A DNA stretch of 59,598 nt from Opitutia bacterium (GTDB lineage Bacteria; Verrucomicrobiota; Verrucomicrobiia; Opitutales; Opitutaceae): assembly GCA_947449835.1 (NCBI GenBank), contig CANFSZ010000010.1:1-59598 (forward strand). The letters run 5' to 3'. The notes under the pieces are model-generated. The model did not search any database and was not told the DNA's origin. It was given only the letters and a program-made list of their open reading frames with translations. Positions 28,646-37,238 of the stretch are shown here, in pieces; within the stretch, counting starts at the first letter, position 1, and each line of letters opens with the position of its first letter. The position numbers were made by a program, and so were the translations under genes.

Positions 28646-29644
28646 TCAGAAGCCCGCGCCGTTGGGCAAGGTCACGCGCGGGGCGTCGGGGCCGTCGAGC
28701 TGACGGAGTTGGGCGAGCGGATCATCGGCGAGCCTGAGGAATTTGAAACCGACGAGACGTTGCTTGGCGCCGGGCGCGGCGGCTTTTTCGCGGGAGCGGG
28801 CGATAAATTCCGCGATGGGTTCTTCGCGCACGGCGGGTTCGGCGGAGTGAATCAGATGAACCGTGCCGTCGGGCCCGTGCGCGATGAGACCGGTGTGGCC
28901 GACCCAGGCGTTGCCGCCGTAGATCTCGGCGTTGGGGTGACTGCCGGGCGAGATCGAGGCGCGGACGACGTTAACGAAATCACCGTCGCGAAGGTTCGGC
29001 AGGGCGGCGTCGAGGGCATCGAGCGGGATGTAGGTGTCGCGGAACAGCTCGATGGGGGCGGAAATTTTGAGACCGTAGCGGCCGAGGAGGAATTTGGCGC
29101 GATCGATTTTTTCCTCGTAGGGCACGGCTTTGGCGCCGGCGAGCTCGGCGGTGAGATCGCGCACGAGCCAGCGGTTGGAATGATTCCAATCGACTTCCGT
29201 ATAATGATTTCTGGAAGCGACGCCGAGTAGGCCGTCGCGGTAGCGGATGCGTTGGAGGAGACGGATAAAGCCGGTCCAGTCGCGCGTGAGCGCCATGGCG
29301 TAAATGTGCTCGGTGAAGACGAGACAGTCGCTCTTGCCGAGGCAATAAATCGGCTGCGGGTCGTAGGTCTCAAACGGCATCTCGCCGAGCAGATAAATCT
29401 CGTAGGGTTGGCCGATATTTTTGCGAGCAAGGTGGACGATGCGGCGGCGCAGATCGGGTTCATTGGCCTGAAGGTGCGCGAGGTAGCGGCCGGTCTCGGC
29501 CTCGGTGAATTGATAGAGTGGCTTGGCGAGAAGCGGCGCGACGGGATCGGTCGCAGCAGCGGGAGCCGTGGTTTCAGCGGCAGCGAGCATGCCGCCCGCT
29601 GCGAAGGCGCAGGCGAGGAAAAGGCGGAGAGAGCGGAGCGTCAT
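28646..29644 (-). CDS. DUF1460 (NlpC/P60-like amidase) exported protein
   Basis: 332-residue protein with a signal peptide (about 1-23). The core matches DUF1460, whose known structures have an NlpC/P60 cysteine-hydrolase fold. The likely nucleophile is the cysteine in GKSDCLVFTEHIYAMAL, and the likely histidine lies in NAWVGHTGLIAHG or VHLIHSAEP. Proteins of this fold cut amide bonds in murein or related peptides. It precedes an M20 peptidase with only 15 bp between, a pairing that suggests peptide release outside or in the periplasm followed by cytoplasmic trimming. The TonB receptor upstream is separated by a terminator. Confidence 0.8.
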   Translation of the reverse strand: MTLRSLRLFLACAFAAGGMLAAAETTAPAAATDPVAPLLAKPLYQFTEAETGRYLAHLQANEPDLRRRIVHLARKNIGQPYEIYLLGEMPFETYDPQPIYCLGKSDCLVFTEHIYAMALTRDWTGFIRLLQRIRYRDGLLGVASRNHYTEVDWNHSNRWLVRDLTAELAGAKAVPYEEKIDRAKFLLGRYGLKISAPIELFRDTYIPLDALDAALPNLRDGDFVNVVRASISPGSHPNAEIYGGNAWVGHTGLIAHGPDGTVHLIHSAEPAVREEPIAEFIARSREKAAAPGAKQRLVGFKFLRLADDPLAQLRQLDGPDAPRVTLPNGAGF

Positions 29645-29660
29645 GATCGGGAAGGAAAAT

Positions 29661-29690
29661 AAAAAGGGGCGATCCGTTTGGGATCGCCCC
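29661..29690 (-). terminator. Intrinsic terminator after the TonB-dependent receptor
   Basis: On the minus strand a perfect ten-base-pair stem (GGGGCGATCC/GGATCGCCCC; 29666-29675 and 29681-29690) with a five-base loop is followed by a U-run at 29665-29661. It lies between the receptor gene and the DUF1460 gene. Confidence 0.92.
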
Positions 29691-29708
29691 CGGAGAGAGC
29701 AAACAGCT

Positions 29709-32700
29709 TTAGAAGCGGCCGGTCACGCCGAGCTTGAGCGAGCGCGGGGTGTTGTAGTTACGGTAGCTGCGAGTCGGGATGTAACGGTATTCCGAGATGC
29801 CTTCCTCGTCGATGTTGGCGACGTTAAGGAAGAGCGTCGCCTCGGGTCGGACTTGGTAGGTGATACCAGCGGCCATGAGGGTGCGGGTCTCACGGTAAAT
29901 GTTGTTCTGCGGCGCAGTGAGGCTGTAGGCGATGGGGAACTGGCTGGTGTAGTTCATATCCCATGAAGCGCCGAATTTCTTATAAACGTAATTCAGGCCG
30001 ACGTTATAGGTGCGCGGAATATACCACTGACCAGCCGAACCGACGACTTGGCCGGGAGCGTAGGCGAGGCCGCCGAACACCGCCCGCGTCTGCACATTCG
30101 TGTAATTGGCGCGAACCGTAAGGCCCTTCAAAGCACCGGGGAGGAATGTCAGTTGCTGGCGGAAGTCCACCTCGACGCCCTTAGACTTTGTGGTGCCAAT
30201 GTTACTGGGCTGGATGAGCTCGTAGCCGACGTATTGTCCACCGAAGCCGTTGTCCGCGCCATCAGGAATCAAGTAGCCGGAACGGGTGGAGGAGCCGATA
30301 TAGTCCTTGATCGCTTTGTCGAAGTAGCGGATCGAGAAGAAGCCTCGCTTAGAGAAGGCCCAGTCGATGCGCACGTCGTAATTGGTGGCGAGTGCGGGTT
30401 TGAGGTTGGGATTACCAACGGTGACCGTGCCCGAGGCGCTGCTGGTGGGATCGACCGCAGTCGGGCTGGCGACTAGATCCTGGAGGCGCGGGCGACCGTA
30501 GCTCTTGGACCAGCTGGTGCGCAGCTTGAGGTTGGCGGTCAGATCGTAGGCCAGATGGGCGCTGGGGAAGTATTTGACGTAATTACCATCCCGGGAGGAG
30601 GGCGTGTAGTCGAGAATAACGCGCTTGAGGGGATCGGGCTCGACCGCGATCGGAGTGCGCTTCGCGGCCGAGGCCGCGACGTAATAGAACGTCTCGGTGT
30701 TCACCGACTCGCCGCGCACACCGCCCAGGATGGAGAAACGGCCGATCTTCGAGCTGGCCTGAAGGTAGGCTGCGTCCACGCCTTCCTCCAGAATACGGGT
30801 GCTGCGGTATTTCTCGATGGCGTTGTAGTTCACATCCTCGGTCCAGAGTGCGGTGTTGCCGAGCGTGGTGCTGATCGCGGCCGGATCGAGCACGGGCAGA
30901 CGGGCCCCGACGTAGTTTTGGCGTTCAAACTCGGTCAACGGCACGAGGCCCGTGGTAGGCAAGACCGAGCCGATCACGCCATACCAACGGCGGGCGTTGG
31001 GCACGAAGGCGTTGACGCGGCGGTTCACCGTATCGAGACCGGACTTCAGTGTGATCGGGATCTGCGTGGGCAGGAGGTAAGAGACATTCACCATCGCGGA
31101 GACCTCGTTGGTGTTGGTCACGTTGTCGCGCTTGATGAAGACCGTGGAGGTCTGATCGGTCGGTTGCGTGGTCGTGTTGCGCGCCGTGACGAGAAACGGG
31201 GTGTAGCTGGCTGCATCGAAGAGGTTAACGGCGGCGGCGTTAGTCTGGGTGAAGACTTTGCCGTCGGGGTTGGAGTAATCGAGGACGAAGCCGAGTGGGT
31301 CCTTGGTGCGCATCTGGATTTCGCCCGCCTCGCGGTTGCGGCCGGCACCGGAGTCCCAGTGCGTGTGGCTCCAGCGGTAAGCGTGGTCGATTTTGAAACG
31401 GCCCCAGTTATGATCGAGAGCCACCGTGCCCGTGGGATTCTTGCTGGTGAAGGAGACCTTCCACATGTTCAGGCGCAGACGGGCGGCACCGACGGTCGTG
31501 CCGGCGGAAGTCGTGGTGGTGGGACGGATTTCGGTGCGGTTGGCCGTGAAGCCGGGCATAATGCTGCCGTTGGGATTGGTCGTCGGGTCGTACACCGAAA
31601 GATTTGTGCTACCGAACGGATTGACGTGGGTATATTGGAAGAACGGCTCCGAGCCGGCATTATAGAGGAAGCGCACCGAGATCTTCGTCGAGGCCGAGAG
31701 GCGGTAGTCGACGCGGCCGCTGAACGCCGAGATGAAACGGTCATTGAGGCCGCTGCTGCGCTGGTAATCCTGCAACCAGCCGACCGGGTTGGTGGTGGCC
31801 TGCCAAAACTTCACATCGAAGTCCATCGGGTTCACAATCTCTTGGTAGCCGGTGTTGAACATGATGCCGAGGTTGCGCGAACCGCCGCGGACATCGAAGA
31901 CCTCTTTATAGGTGGCGCTGAGATCGGGACGGAGCGCATGGTCCGAGAGCATGTCGTTGCGCTTCGAGAAGGACGGAAAGTAGCGAGTGCTGGCGGTGAA
32001 ATCGACCCGCCGGCGGTCCGTCATGTTGAGTGGAGACGCGGTGACGAGGTTCAACTGGCCGCCGAGACCGTCGGCGCGCTTGTCGGGCGTCTGGCCGGCG
32101 ATGATTTCGACCTGCTCATACATGGAGGCGGAGAAGGAGTGCATGGTGGCGGTGCGTCCGTCGCCGCCAACGCCGGTCGAGGCCATGCCGTCGATATTCA
32201 TGCGGGTGTAGCCGGCATTACCGCCGGGTTGTCCGCCGATGCTGACACTCATGCTGAGACCGTCTTCATCCTGCTGCGCCACCGAGATGCCGGGCAGGCG
32301 GGTCAGGAGTTCGGCCACGTTTTGGGTCGGTAACACGCCCCACTCGTCGAAGGCGGTGACGTTTTTGATATTCGCCGCGTTGCGCTGCTGCGTGAGCGCC
32401 AACGCCTGGCCTTCGCTCACGGACTCAACCGTGAAAGGAGCCATCGCAAGTACCTCGGAAGACTTGAGTCCGACATCTAGACGCGCCGTCTGGCCCGCAG
32501 AGACCACCACGCGTTCACGCATCTCGGTGAAACCGGTGTAATTGATTACGATCTCTTGAGTGCCGGCGGGCACGCTCTGAAAACTATAGGCGCCTGCATT
32601 GTCGGTGAATTCCGTGCGGTTCAGCGCGGGAATGGTCACCGTCGCACCTTGGAGGGCGTTCTTGGAACCGGCGCTGGAGATGGAGCCGATGATAGTGCCA

Positions 32701-32825
32701 GCGCTAGTAGCTTCGGCGGCAAAACTAGCCGAGCCCGTAAGGCCCAACATGACGATTAAACTCACAACGCCACGCCAAAGGCGGACGGACGAACAAGGAG
32801 CAGAACTGACGGTTTGATGATTCAT
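29709..32825 (-). CDS. TonB-dependent receptor with carboxypeptidase-regulatory-like domain
   Basis: 1038-residue outer-membrane receptor. Residues 1-37 form a long signal peptide; about 42-118 form a carboxypeptidase-regulatory-like domain (GTIIGSISSAGSKNALQGAT, AGAYSFQSVPAGTQEIVI). A TonB-box-like PFTVESVSEG precedes the plug (about 150-265, with TRLPGISV, MNIDGMAS and RADGLGGQLNLVTA). The rest is a 22-strand-type barrel ending in an aromatic residue (KLGVTGRF). The large size is typical of receptors for saccharides or peptides in Verrucomicrobia; there is no SusD partner. Substrate is unknown. The gene has its own terminator and a 221-bp upstream region with palindromes. Confidence 0.93.
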   Translation of the reverse strand: MNHQTVSSAPCSSVRLWRGVVSLIVMLGLTGSASFAAEATSAGTIIGSISSAGSKNALQGATVTIPALNRTEFTDNAGAYSFQSVPAGTQEIVINYTGFTEMRERVVVSAGQTARLDVGLKSSEVLAMAPFTVESVSEGQALALTQQRNAANIKNVTAFDEWGVLPTQNVAELLTRLPGISVAQQDEDGLSMSVSIGGQPGGNAGYTRMNIDGMASTGVGGDGRTATMHSFSASMYEQVEIIAGQTPDKRADGLGGQLNLVTASPLNMTDRRRVDFTASTRYFPSFSKRNDMLSDHALRPDLSATYKEVFDVRGGSRNLGIMFNTGYQEIVNPMDFDVKFWQATTNPVGWLQDYQRSSGLNDRFISAFSGRVDYRLSASTKISVRFLYNAGSEPFFQYTHVNPFGSTNLSVYDPTTNPNGSIMPGFTANRTEIRPTTTTSAGTTVGAARLRLNMWKVSFTSKNPTGTVALDHNWGRFKIDHAYRWSHTHWDSGAGRNREAGEIQMRTKDPLGFVLDYSNPDGKVFTQTNAAAVNLFDAASYTPFLVTARNTTTQPTDQTSTVFIKRDNVTNTNEVSAMVNVSYLLPTQIPITLKSGLDTVNRRVNAFVPNARRWYGVIGSVLPTTGLVPLTEFERQNYVGARLPVLDPAAISTTLGNTALWTEDVNYNAIEKYRSTRILEEGVDAAYLQASSKIGRFSILGGVRGESVNTETFYYVAASAAKRTPIAVEPDPLKRVILDYTPSSRDGNYVKYFPSAHLAYDLTANLKLRTSWSKSYGRPRLQDLVASPTAVDPTSSASGTVTVGNPNLKPALATNYDVRIDWAFSKRGFFSIRYFDKAIKDYIGSSTRSGYLIPDGADNGFGGQYVGYELIQPSNIGTTKSKGVEVDFRQQLTFLPGALKGLTVRANYTNVQTRAVFGGLAYAPGQVVGSAGQWYIPRTYNVGLNYVYKKFGASWDMNYTSQFPIAYSLTAPQNNIYRETRTLMAAGITYQVRPEATLFLNVANIDEEGISEYRYIPTRSYRNYNTPRSLKLGVTGRF

Positions 32826-32851
32826 CGGTAGGTGGTGTTAAAACTGCCCGC

Positions 32852-32872
32852 CCGCGGGGAAAATTCCCGCGG
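32852..32872. promoter_or_regulatory. Palindrome in the leader of the TonB receptor gene
   Basis: CCGCGGG (32852-32858) and CCCGCGG (32866-32872) form a perfect seven-base-pair inverted repeat around GAAAATT, 27-47 bp before the receptor start. It could be an operator or a 5'-UTR hairpin. A second perfect palindrome, AGATTAATCT, lies at 32901-32910. No well-spaced promoter was evident in this 221-bp intergenic region. Confidence 0.4.
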
Positions 32873-33046
32873 TGAGGCTAGGTGCTGAAGGTATAAAAAC
32901 AGATTAATCTTTCTCCCTCTACGTCCAAGACGAAATCCCGCCTTCTGCCAACTATTCGCGCCATTAAGAGAGAACGACTAGCATTTTTGTTAAAAAATAC
33001 ATCATTCCTGTCCATCCACTCATCAGCCTAGATGCTCGAAGCTCTG

Positions 33047-33961
33047 TCAGCGGCGTTTCTTAACCCGAGTCCGACCTTGCCGCACCGCCGGCGCCGCCCG
33101 GCCACTGTGCCGATACGCCAACGGCGACACGCCATAAGCCAAGCGAAACGCTCGGCTAAAACTGTAAATCGACGCGAATCCACATTGCTCCGCGATTTCA
33201 GAAACCCGCTGCGGCCCTAGCCGCAGCAACCCGCATGCCCGCTCCAGCCGCAACTGCCGCAAGTGCCGGCCGATGCTCACGCCGCACGAAGCCCGAAACC
33301 TCGCCCGCAAATGACTCGGGCTGATCCCGAGCGACCGCGCGATCTCACCGATCCCCGGCGACTCGCCGCTGCGCTGCGCGAGCTGGTTGACGCGCAATTT
33401 CAGCCCAGACTGCGGCGGCACTGACGCGGTTTCCTCGGGCGGAGCCGCCGGCTTCAACCGCCGCAAACGCTCCAATAGCACCGCCAATAATAACACCGGC
33501 AAATCCGCCGCGCGCTCGGTTTCATACGTTGCCACCAAATCCGCCACGAGCGCAAGCAACGGCGGCGTGAGTCGCAACGGCCGGAAACGCAGCCCCGCCA
33601 ACGCCTCCGCCGCTTCCAGCTCGAACGTCACAAACAACCACGAAAGCGCCGCCTGTTGCGGCTCCGCATAGTGGTGAAATTGAAACGGAAACACGAGCAA
33701 CGCCTCACCCGCTTTCAGCCGAATCGAGCGCTCGTCCACGCACACCGTCACCGCGGTTTTCAACGCGCAGATCAGCACAAACCGGTGATGCAGCGCCCGC
33801 CCGCGCCGCGGTTTATTCAAGTCAATCGCCGTACGCCGCTGGAAACACACGACATTGTCGGGCAACATCAGCGCCTTTGCCGAGCGCCCCTGCATTTGAT
33901 GCAGCGGTTGCGGCAAACGCGCGACCAATTGCTTTAGATCGGGGGCGGCAGGCGTTGGCAT
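33047..33961 (-). CDS. AraC family transcriptional regulator
   Basis: 304-residue regulator. The N-terminal half is a cupin-like sensor (KAGEALLVFPFQFHHYAEPQ). The C-terminal half (from about 195) has two helix-turn-helices: IGEIARSLGISPSHLRARFRA and VSEIAEQCGFASIYSFSRAF followed by the AraC hallmark YGVSPLAYR. The frame is open to ATG 33991, but that start would leave no promoter space before the divergent NagB-like gene; ATG 33961 (MPTPAAPDLKQ) is preferred. It probably controls the divergent NagB/PIG-L gene and possibly itself. The TonB receptor gene lies downstream on the same strand. The effector is unknown; an amino sugar is a reasonable guess from context. Confidence 0.88.
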   Translation of the reverse strand: MPTPAAPDLKQLVARLPQPLHQMQGRSAKALMLPDNVVCFQRRTAIDLNKPRRGRALHHRFVLICALKTAVTVCVDERSIRLKAGEALLVFPFQFHHYAEPQQAALSWLFVTFELEAAEALAGLRFRPLRLTPPLLALVADLVATYETERAADLPVLLLAVLLERLRRLKPAAPPEETASVPPQSGLKLRVNQLAQRSGESPGIGEIARSLGISPSHLRARFRASCGVSIGRHLRQLRLERACGLLRLGPQRVSEIAEQCGFASIYSFSRAFRLAYGVSPLAYRHSGRAAPAVRQGRTRVKKRR

Positions 33962-33991
33962 AATCGTTAAAAACATCGTCATTTTTGCCAT

Positions 33992-34019
33992 TTGTCCCGC
34001 CGCCCGCGAGCTCTATTAT
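33992..34019 (+). promoter_or_regulatory. Candidate sigma-70 promoter of the NagB-like gene
   Basis: TTGTCC (33992-33997) and TATTAT (34014-34019) are spaced by 16 bp and match the -35/-10 consensus at 4/6 and 5/6 positions. The -10 overlaps an in-frame ATG at 34018, which argues that translation starts at ATG 34066 instead. The segment also lies inside the longest possible AraC reading frame. Confidence 0.4.
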
Positions 34020-34065
34020 GGATCAAACCTCTCCTCGGCGTCTTATCCTGCCTCTCTTATTTCTC

Positions 34066-36036
34066 ATGCTCTCGTCGCACCTCATCCCCCGCAGCCGCTA
34101 CGAACAAACCGCCATCGCCGTCTATCCCGGTAGCCTTGATGCCTCCAGCGCCGTCGCCGCGGAAATCGCCGCGCTCATCCGCCAGCGTCAGGCTGAAAAA
34201 AAACCCGTCGTCCTCGGCCTCGCCACCGGTTCCACGCCCGTGAGCGTCTACGCCGAACTTGTCCGCCTCCACCGCGAGGAAGGCCTGAGCTTCGCCAACG
34301 TCACCACGTTTAACCTCGACGAATACTACCCGCTCGCGCCCGAGCATCCCCAGAGCTACCGCGCGTTCATGCGCCGCCACCTCTTTGACCACATCGACAT
34401 CGACCCGAAGCGCACGCACCTGCCTTCCGGCACCGTCGCTAAAGCCGAGGTCGACGCCCACTGCGACGCCTACGAAGCCGCCATCCGCGCCGCCGGCGGC
34501 ATCGATTTTCAACTTCTCGGCATCGGCCGCACCGGTCACATCGGCTTCAACGAACCCGGCAGCCCGCGCCATTCCCTCACCCGCCTCGTCACGCTCGATC
34601 CCCTCACGCGCCGCGACGCCGCTGGCGATTTCGGCGGCAACGACGCCACTCCGCGCCACGCGCTCACGATGGGTGTACGCTCCATCCTCGATGCCCGCCG
34701 CGTCGTCCTCATGGCTTGGGGCCAACACAAAGCCGAGATCGTCCGCACCGCCATCGAGGGCGAGGTTAACTCCCAAGTCTCAGCCTCCTTCCTCCAAGAA
34801 CACCCGGCCGCCCTCTTTGTGCTCGATACCGCCGCGGCAGATGCGCTCACCCGCAACCGCACGCCGTGGCTCATCGGCGCCCTCGAGGAACAAGGCCTCG
34901 CTTGGGACAACCGCATGATCCGCCGCGCCATTCTCTGGCTCTCACAACTCCGCGGTAAACCCATCCTCAAGCTCACCGACGACGACTACAACGAAGCCGG
35001 CCTCCAAGATCTCATCCACCTCCACGGCTCCGCCTACGAGACCAACCTCATCGGCTTCTACGAACTCCAACACACCATCACCGGTTGGCCCGGCGGACGT
35101 GATCCCAAAAAATCTAAAACCGGCGACGCCCCCGTTCGTCCGCTGCGCGGCACCGGTGCCTCCGTTTTCCCCAAACGCATCCTCATCCTCTCGCCGCACC
35201 CCGACGACGACGTCATCGCCATGGGCGGCACGCTCTGCCGCCTCGTCGATCAAGGCCACGAGGTCCATATTGCCTATGGCGTTTCGGGCGCGAGCGCCGT
35301 CTCCGACGAAGCGGTGTGGCGGCTCCTCGCCTTCGTGCGCGACAGCGGCCTCGCCGACTCCGCCCAAACCACACAACTCGCCACGCTCACGAGCCAACTC
35401 AGCCACGGCACCACATTGCCGCAGACGCCCGAACTGCTCCGTTGGAAAGCGCTCGTTCGTCGCCACGAAGCCACCGCTGCCGCCCGCGTCTGCGGCGTGC
35501 CCGAAACCCGGCTCCATTTCCTCAACCTGCCGTTTTACCACGCCGCCCCGCGTAGCCGCGCCTACGGCCCCGCCGACGTCAGCTTGGTCAGCGACCTCCT
35601 CACTCAACTTCAACCGCACCTGATCTACGCCGCCGGCGATCTCAACGACCCCCACGGCACGCACCGCCTCTGCCTGCGCATCCTCCGCGATGCCTTCGGT
35701 CAAGCCGCCACCGCGCGCGCGCCCTGGCTCGCCGCCGCCGAACTCTGGCTCTACCGCGGCGCGTGGAATGATTGGCCCGTCGACGAAATTGACCTCGCCG
35801 TCCCGCTCAGCCCGCAAGAAGTCCTCCGCCGCCGCCGCGCGATTTTCCGCCACGAGACGCAGAAAGACCAAGCCCTCTTCCTCGGCGAAGACCGCCGCGA
35901 ATTCTGGCAACGCACCGAAGACCGCAGCCGCCGTCTCGCCGAAGCCTACAACACGCTCGGCCTCGCCGAATACGAAGCCATCGAAGCCTTCAAACGCTAC
36001 GCGCCCGAAGATTTCCTGCGTTCCGCCGCCTTCTAA
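34066..36036 (+). CDS. NagB-like deaminase fused to PIG-L/LmbE deacetylase domain
   Basis: 656-residue two-domain protein. Residues about 15-290 resemble glucosamine-6-phosphate deaminase (VLGLATGSTPVSVYAELVRL, FNLDEYYPLAPEHPQSY with D85, GIGRTGHIGFNEPGS). Residues about 370-656 resemble PIG-L/LmbE zinc deacetylases (ILSPHPDDDVIAMGGTL from about 374, DPHGTHRL). The same fusion is widespread in Bacteroidetes. In E. coli NagB the active-site loop is N-D141-G-H143; here it reads R155-T156-G-H158, so the aspartate is lost while H158 and E163 remain. The activity may therefore differ from classical GlcN6P deamination. A second in-frame ATG at 34018 exists, but its extension is hydrophobic and overlaps a likely promoter. 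Divergent from an AraC regulator. Confidence 0.88.
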   Translation: MLSSHLIPRSRYEQTAIAVYPGSLDASSAVAAEIAALIRQRQAEKKPVVLGLATGSTPVSVYAELVRLHREEGLSFANVTTFNLDEYYPLAPEHPQSYRAFMRRHLFDHIDIDPKRTHLPSGTVAKAEVDAHCDAYEAAIRAAGGIDFQLLGIGRTGHIGFNEPGSPRHSLTRLVTLDPLTRRDAAGDFGGNDATPRHALTMGVRSILDARRVVLMAWGQHKAEIVRTAIEGEVNSQVSASFLQEHPAALFVLDTAAADALTRNRTPWLIGALEEQGLAWDNRMIRRAILWLSQLRGKPILKLTDDDYNEAGLQDLIHLHGSAYETNLIGFYELQHTITGWPGGRDPKKSKTGDAPVRPLRGTGASVFPKRILILSPHPDDDVIAMGGTLCRLVDQGHEVHIAYGVSGASAVSDEAVWRLLAFVRDSGLADSAQTTQLATLTSQLSHGTTLPQTPELLRWKALVRRHEATAAARVCGVPETRLHFLNLPFYHAAPRSRAYGPADVSLVSDLLTQLQPHLIYAAGDLNDPHGTHRLCLRILRDAFGQAATARAPWLAAAELWLYRGAWNDWPVDEIDLAVPLSPQEVLRRRRAIFRHETQKDQALFLGEDRREFWQRTEDRSRRLAEAYNTLGLAEYEAIEAFKRYAPEDFLRSAAF

Positions 36037-36055
36037 TTAATCGCCGCGCCCGCGC

Positions 36056-37207
36056 TCAGATCTTCACGATCCAGCGCTTGCGCCACATCAGCCCAGCCGC
36101 GCCGAGAAACACCGCAACAAACGCCACCGCAAACCCCAGCGATGCGTTGAGCGGACTCAAATACGGCGTAAACGCCCGAGTGTAGATCCACGCCTTCAGC
36201 GTCACGTTTGCGCCCGTCGCATCGCTCCACGCGATCAAGCCGAGCATCCGCGCGACCAGCCCCGCGCCCACGAAAATCACGATCGCATTCACGCCGAACA
36301 TCACCAACGGCGTCGCCCAACGCCGCCACCCGCGCACGTCGATCACCCAGTAAAAGACCGCCAGCCCCACGCTCGACGCGCCCGCCATGAACAACGCAAA
36401 CGAGCTGGTCCAAAGATTTTTGTTAATCGGCAGCCAAAGGTCCCAAATCAGCCCGGCGCTCAACAAAGCCACCCCCGCGCCCAACAGCCGCGCCGCGCGC
36501 ACATGGCCCGCCACCGGCGCGCGCAAGATCCGTCCCGCCCACGCCCCGAGCACCACCGTCGCGATCGCCGCCAACGTCGAAAAAATCCCCTCCGGATCAA
36601 ACCCCGGCGCCGGCGCCCCGCTCCACGTGTGCCCTGCCAACACGTGCGCATCGATCCACCACGCGAGATTCCCCACCGCCTCGTCGATGTGCCCCGCGCC
36701 ATAACCCGGCACGGGGGAAAATTTCAACAAGGCCGCCGATCCCGCCAACAGCCCCACGACCCACGCCACCTGCCCGCGCGCACTCGCCCACAAACTAATA
36801 GCACCCGCCGCCGCATAACACACCGCGATGCGCTGCAACACCCCCGGAATCCGCAGCGACCCGAGCGCCAACGTATGCGACGGCCACAAGCCAAAGGGAA
36901 ACGCCCCGAGCAACAACCCGAGTCCGAAAATAATCGCCGCCCGCCGCCCCACGTGCCGAAACAACGCCGCCGGGGACTCGCCCGCTTCAACCCGCCGCGC
37001 CCACGACAAGGTCATGGCGACACCCATGATCCACAAAAACCCCGGGAAGATCATATCGGTCGGCGTCCACCCATGCCACGCCGCATGTCGCAACGGCGGA
37101 TACACCTGCCCCCAAGATCCCGGATTATTCGCGAGTAACATCCCCGCAATCGTCGCCCCACGAAACGCATCCAATGAAACCAACCGAGCCGCAGGGTAAC
37201 CGTTCAT
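36056..37207 (-). CDS. HGSNAT/NagX-like transmembrane acetyltransferase (DUF5009)
   Basis: 383-residue protein with about ten membrane helices. It opens with RLVSLDAFRGATIAGMLLANNPG, the hallmark of the heparan-alpha-glucosaminide N-acetyltransferase/NagX family, followed by HAAWHGWTPTDMIFPGFLWIMG, where the histidine may be the acetyl carrier. The human relative acetylates terminal glucosamine across the lysosomal membrane using cytosolic acetyl-CoA; bacterial members often sit beside amino-sugar genes. It starts 31 bp after the PBP4 gene, so both are probably co-transcribed, and it converges on the NagB/PIG-L gene. ATG 37207 fits the conserved start; the frame extends to 37258. Confidence 0.82.
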   Translation of the reverse strand: MNGYPAARLVSLDAFRGATIAGMLLANNPGSWGQVYPPLRHAAWHGWTPTDMIFPGFLWIMGVAMTLSWARRVEAGESPAALFRHVGRRAAIIFGLGLLLGAFPFGLWPSHTLALGSLRIPGVLQRIAVCYAAAGAISLWASARGQVAWVVGLLAGSAALLKFSPVPGYGAGHIDEAVGNLAWWIDAHVLAGHTWSGAPAPGFDPEGIFSTLAAIATVVLGAWAGRILRAPVAGHVRAARLLGAGVALLSAGLIWDLWLPINKNLWTSSFALFMAGASSVGLAVFYWVIDVRGWRRWATPLVMFGVNAIVIFVGAGLVARMLGLIAWSDATGANVTLKAWIYTRAFTPYLSPLNASLGFAVAFVAVFLGAAGLMWRKRWIVKI

Positions 37208-37238
37208 AAAGATAAAAAAAGTGGATTGCCGCCGGAGC

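Noticed and set aside
27461-29230. 589-residue plus-strand open frame opposite the M20 and DUF1460 genes
   Set aside because: It spans two well-supported genes on the other strand, is glycine/valine/glutamate-rich with no recognisable domain, and is typical of antisense frames in high-GC DNA.
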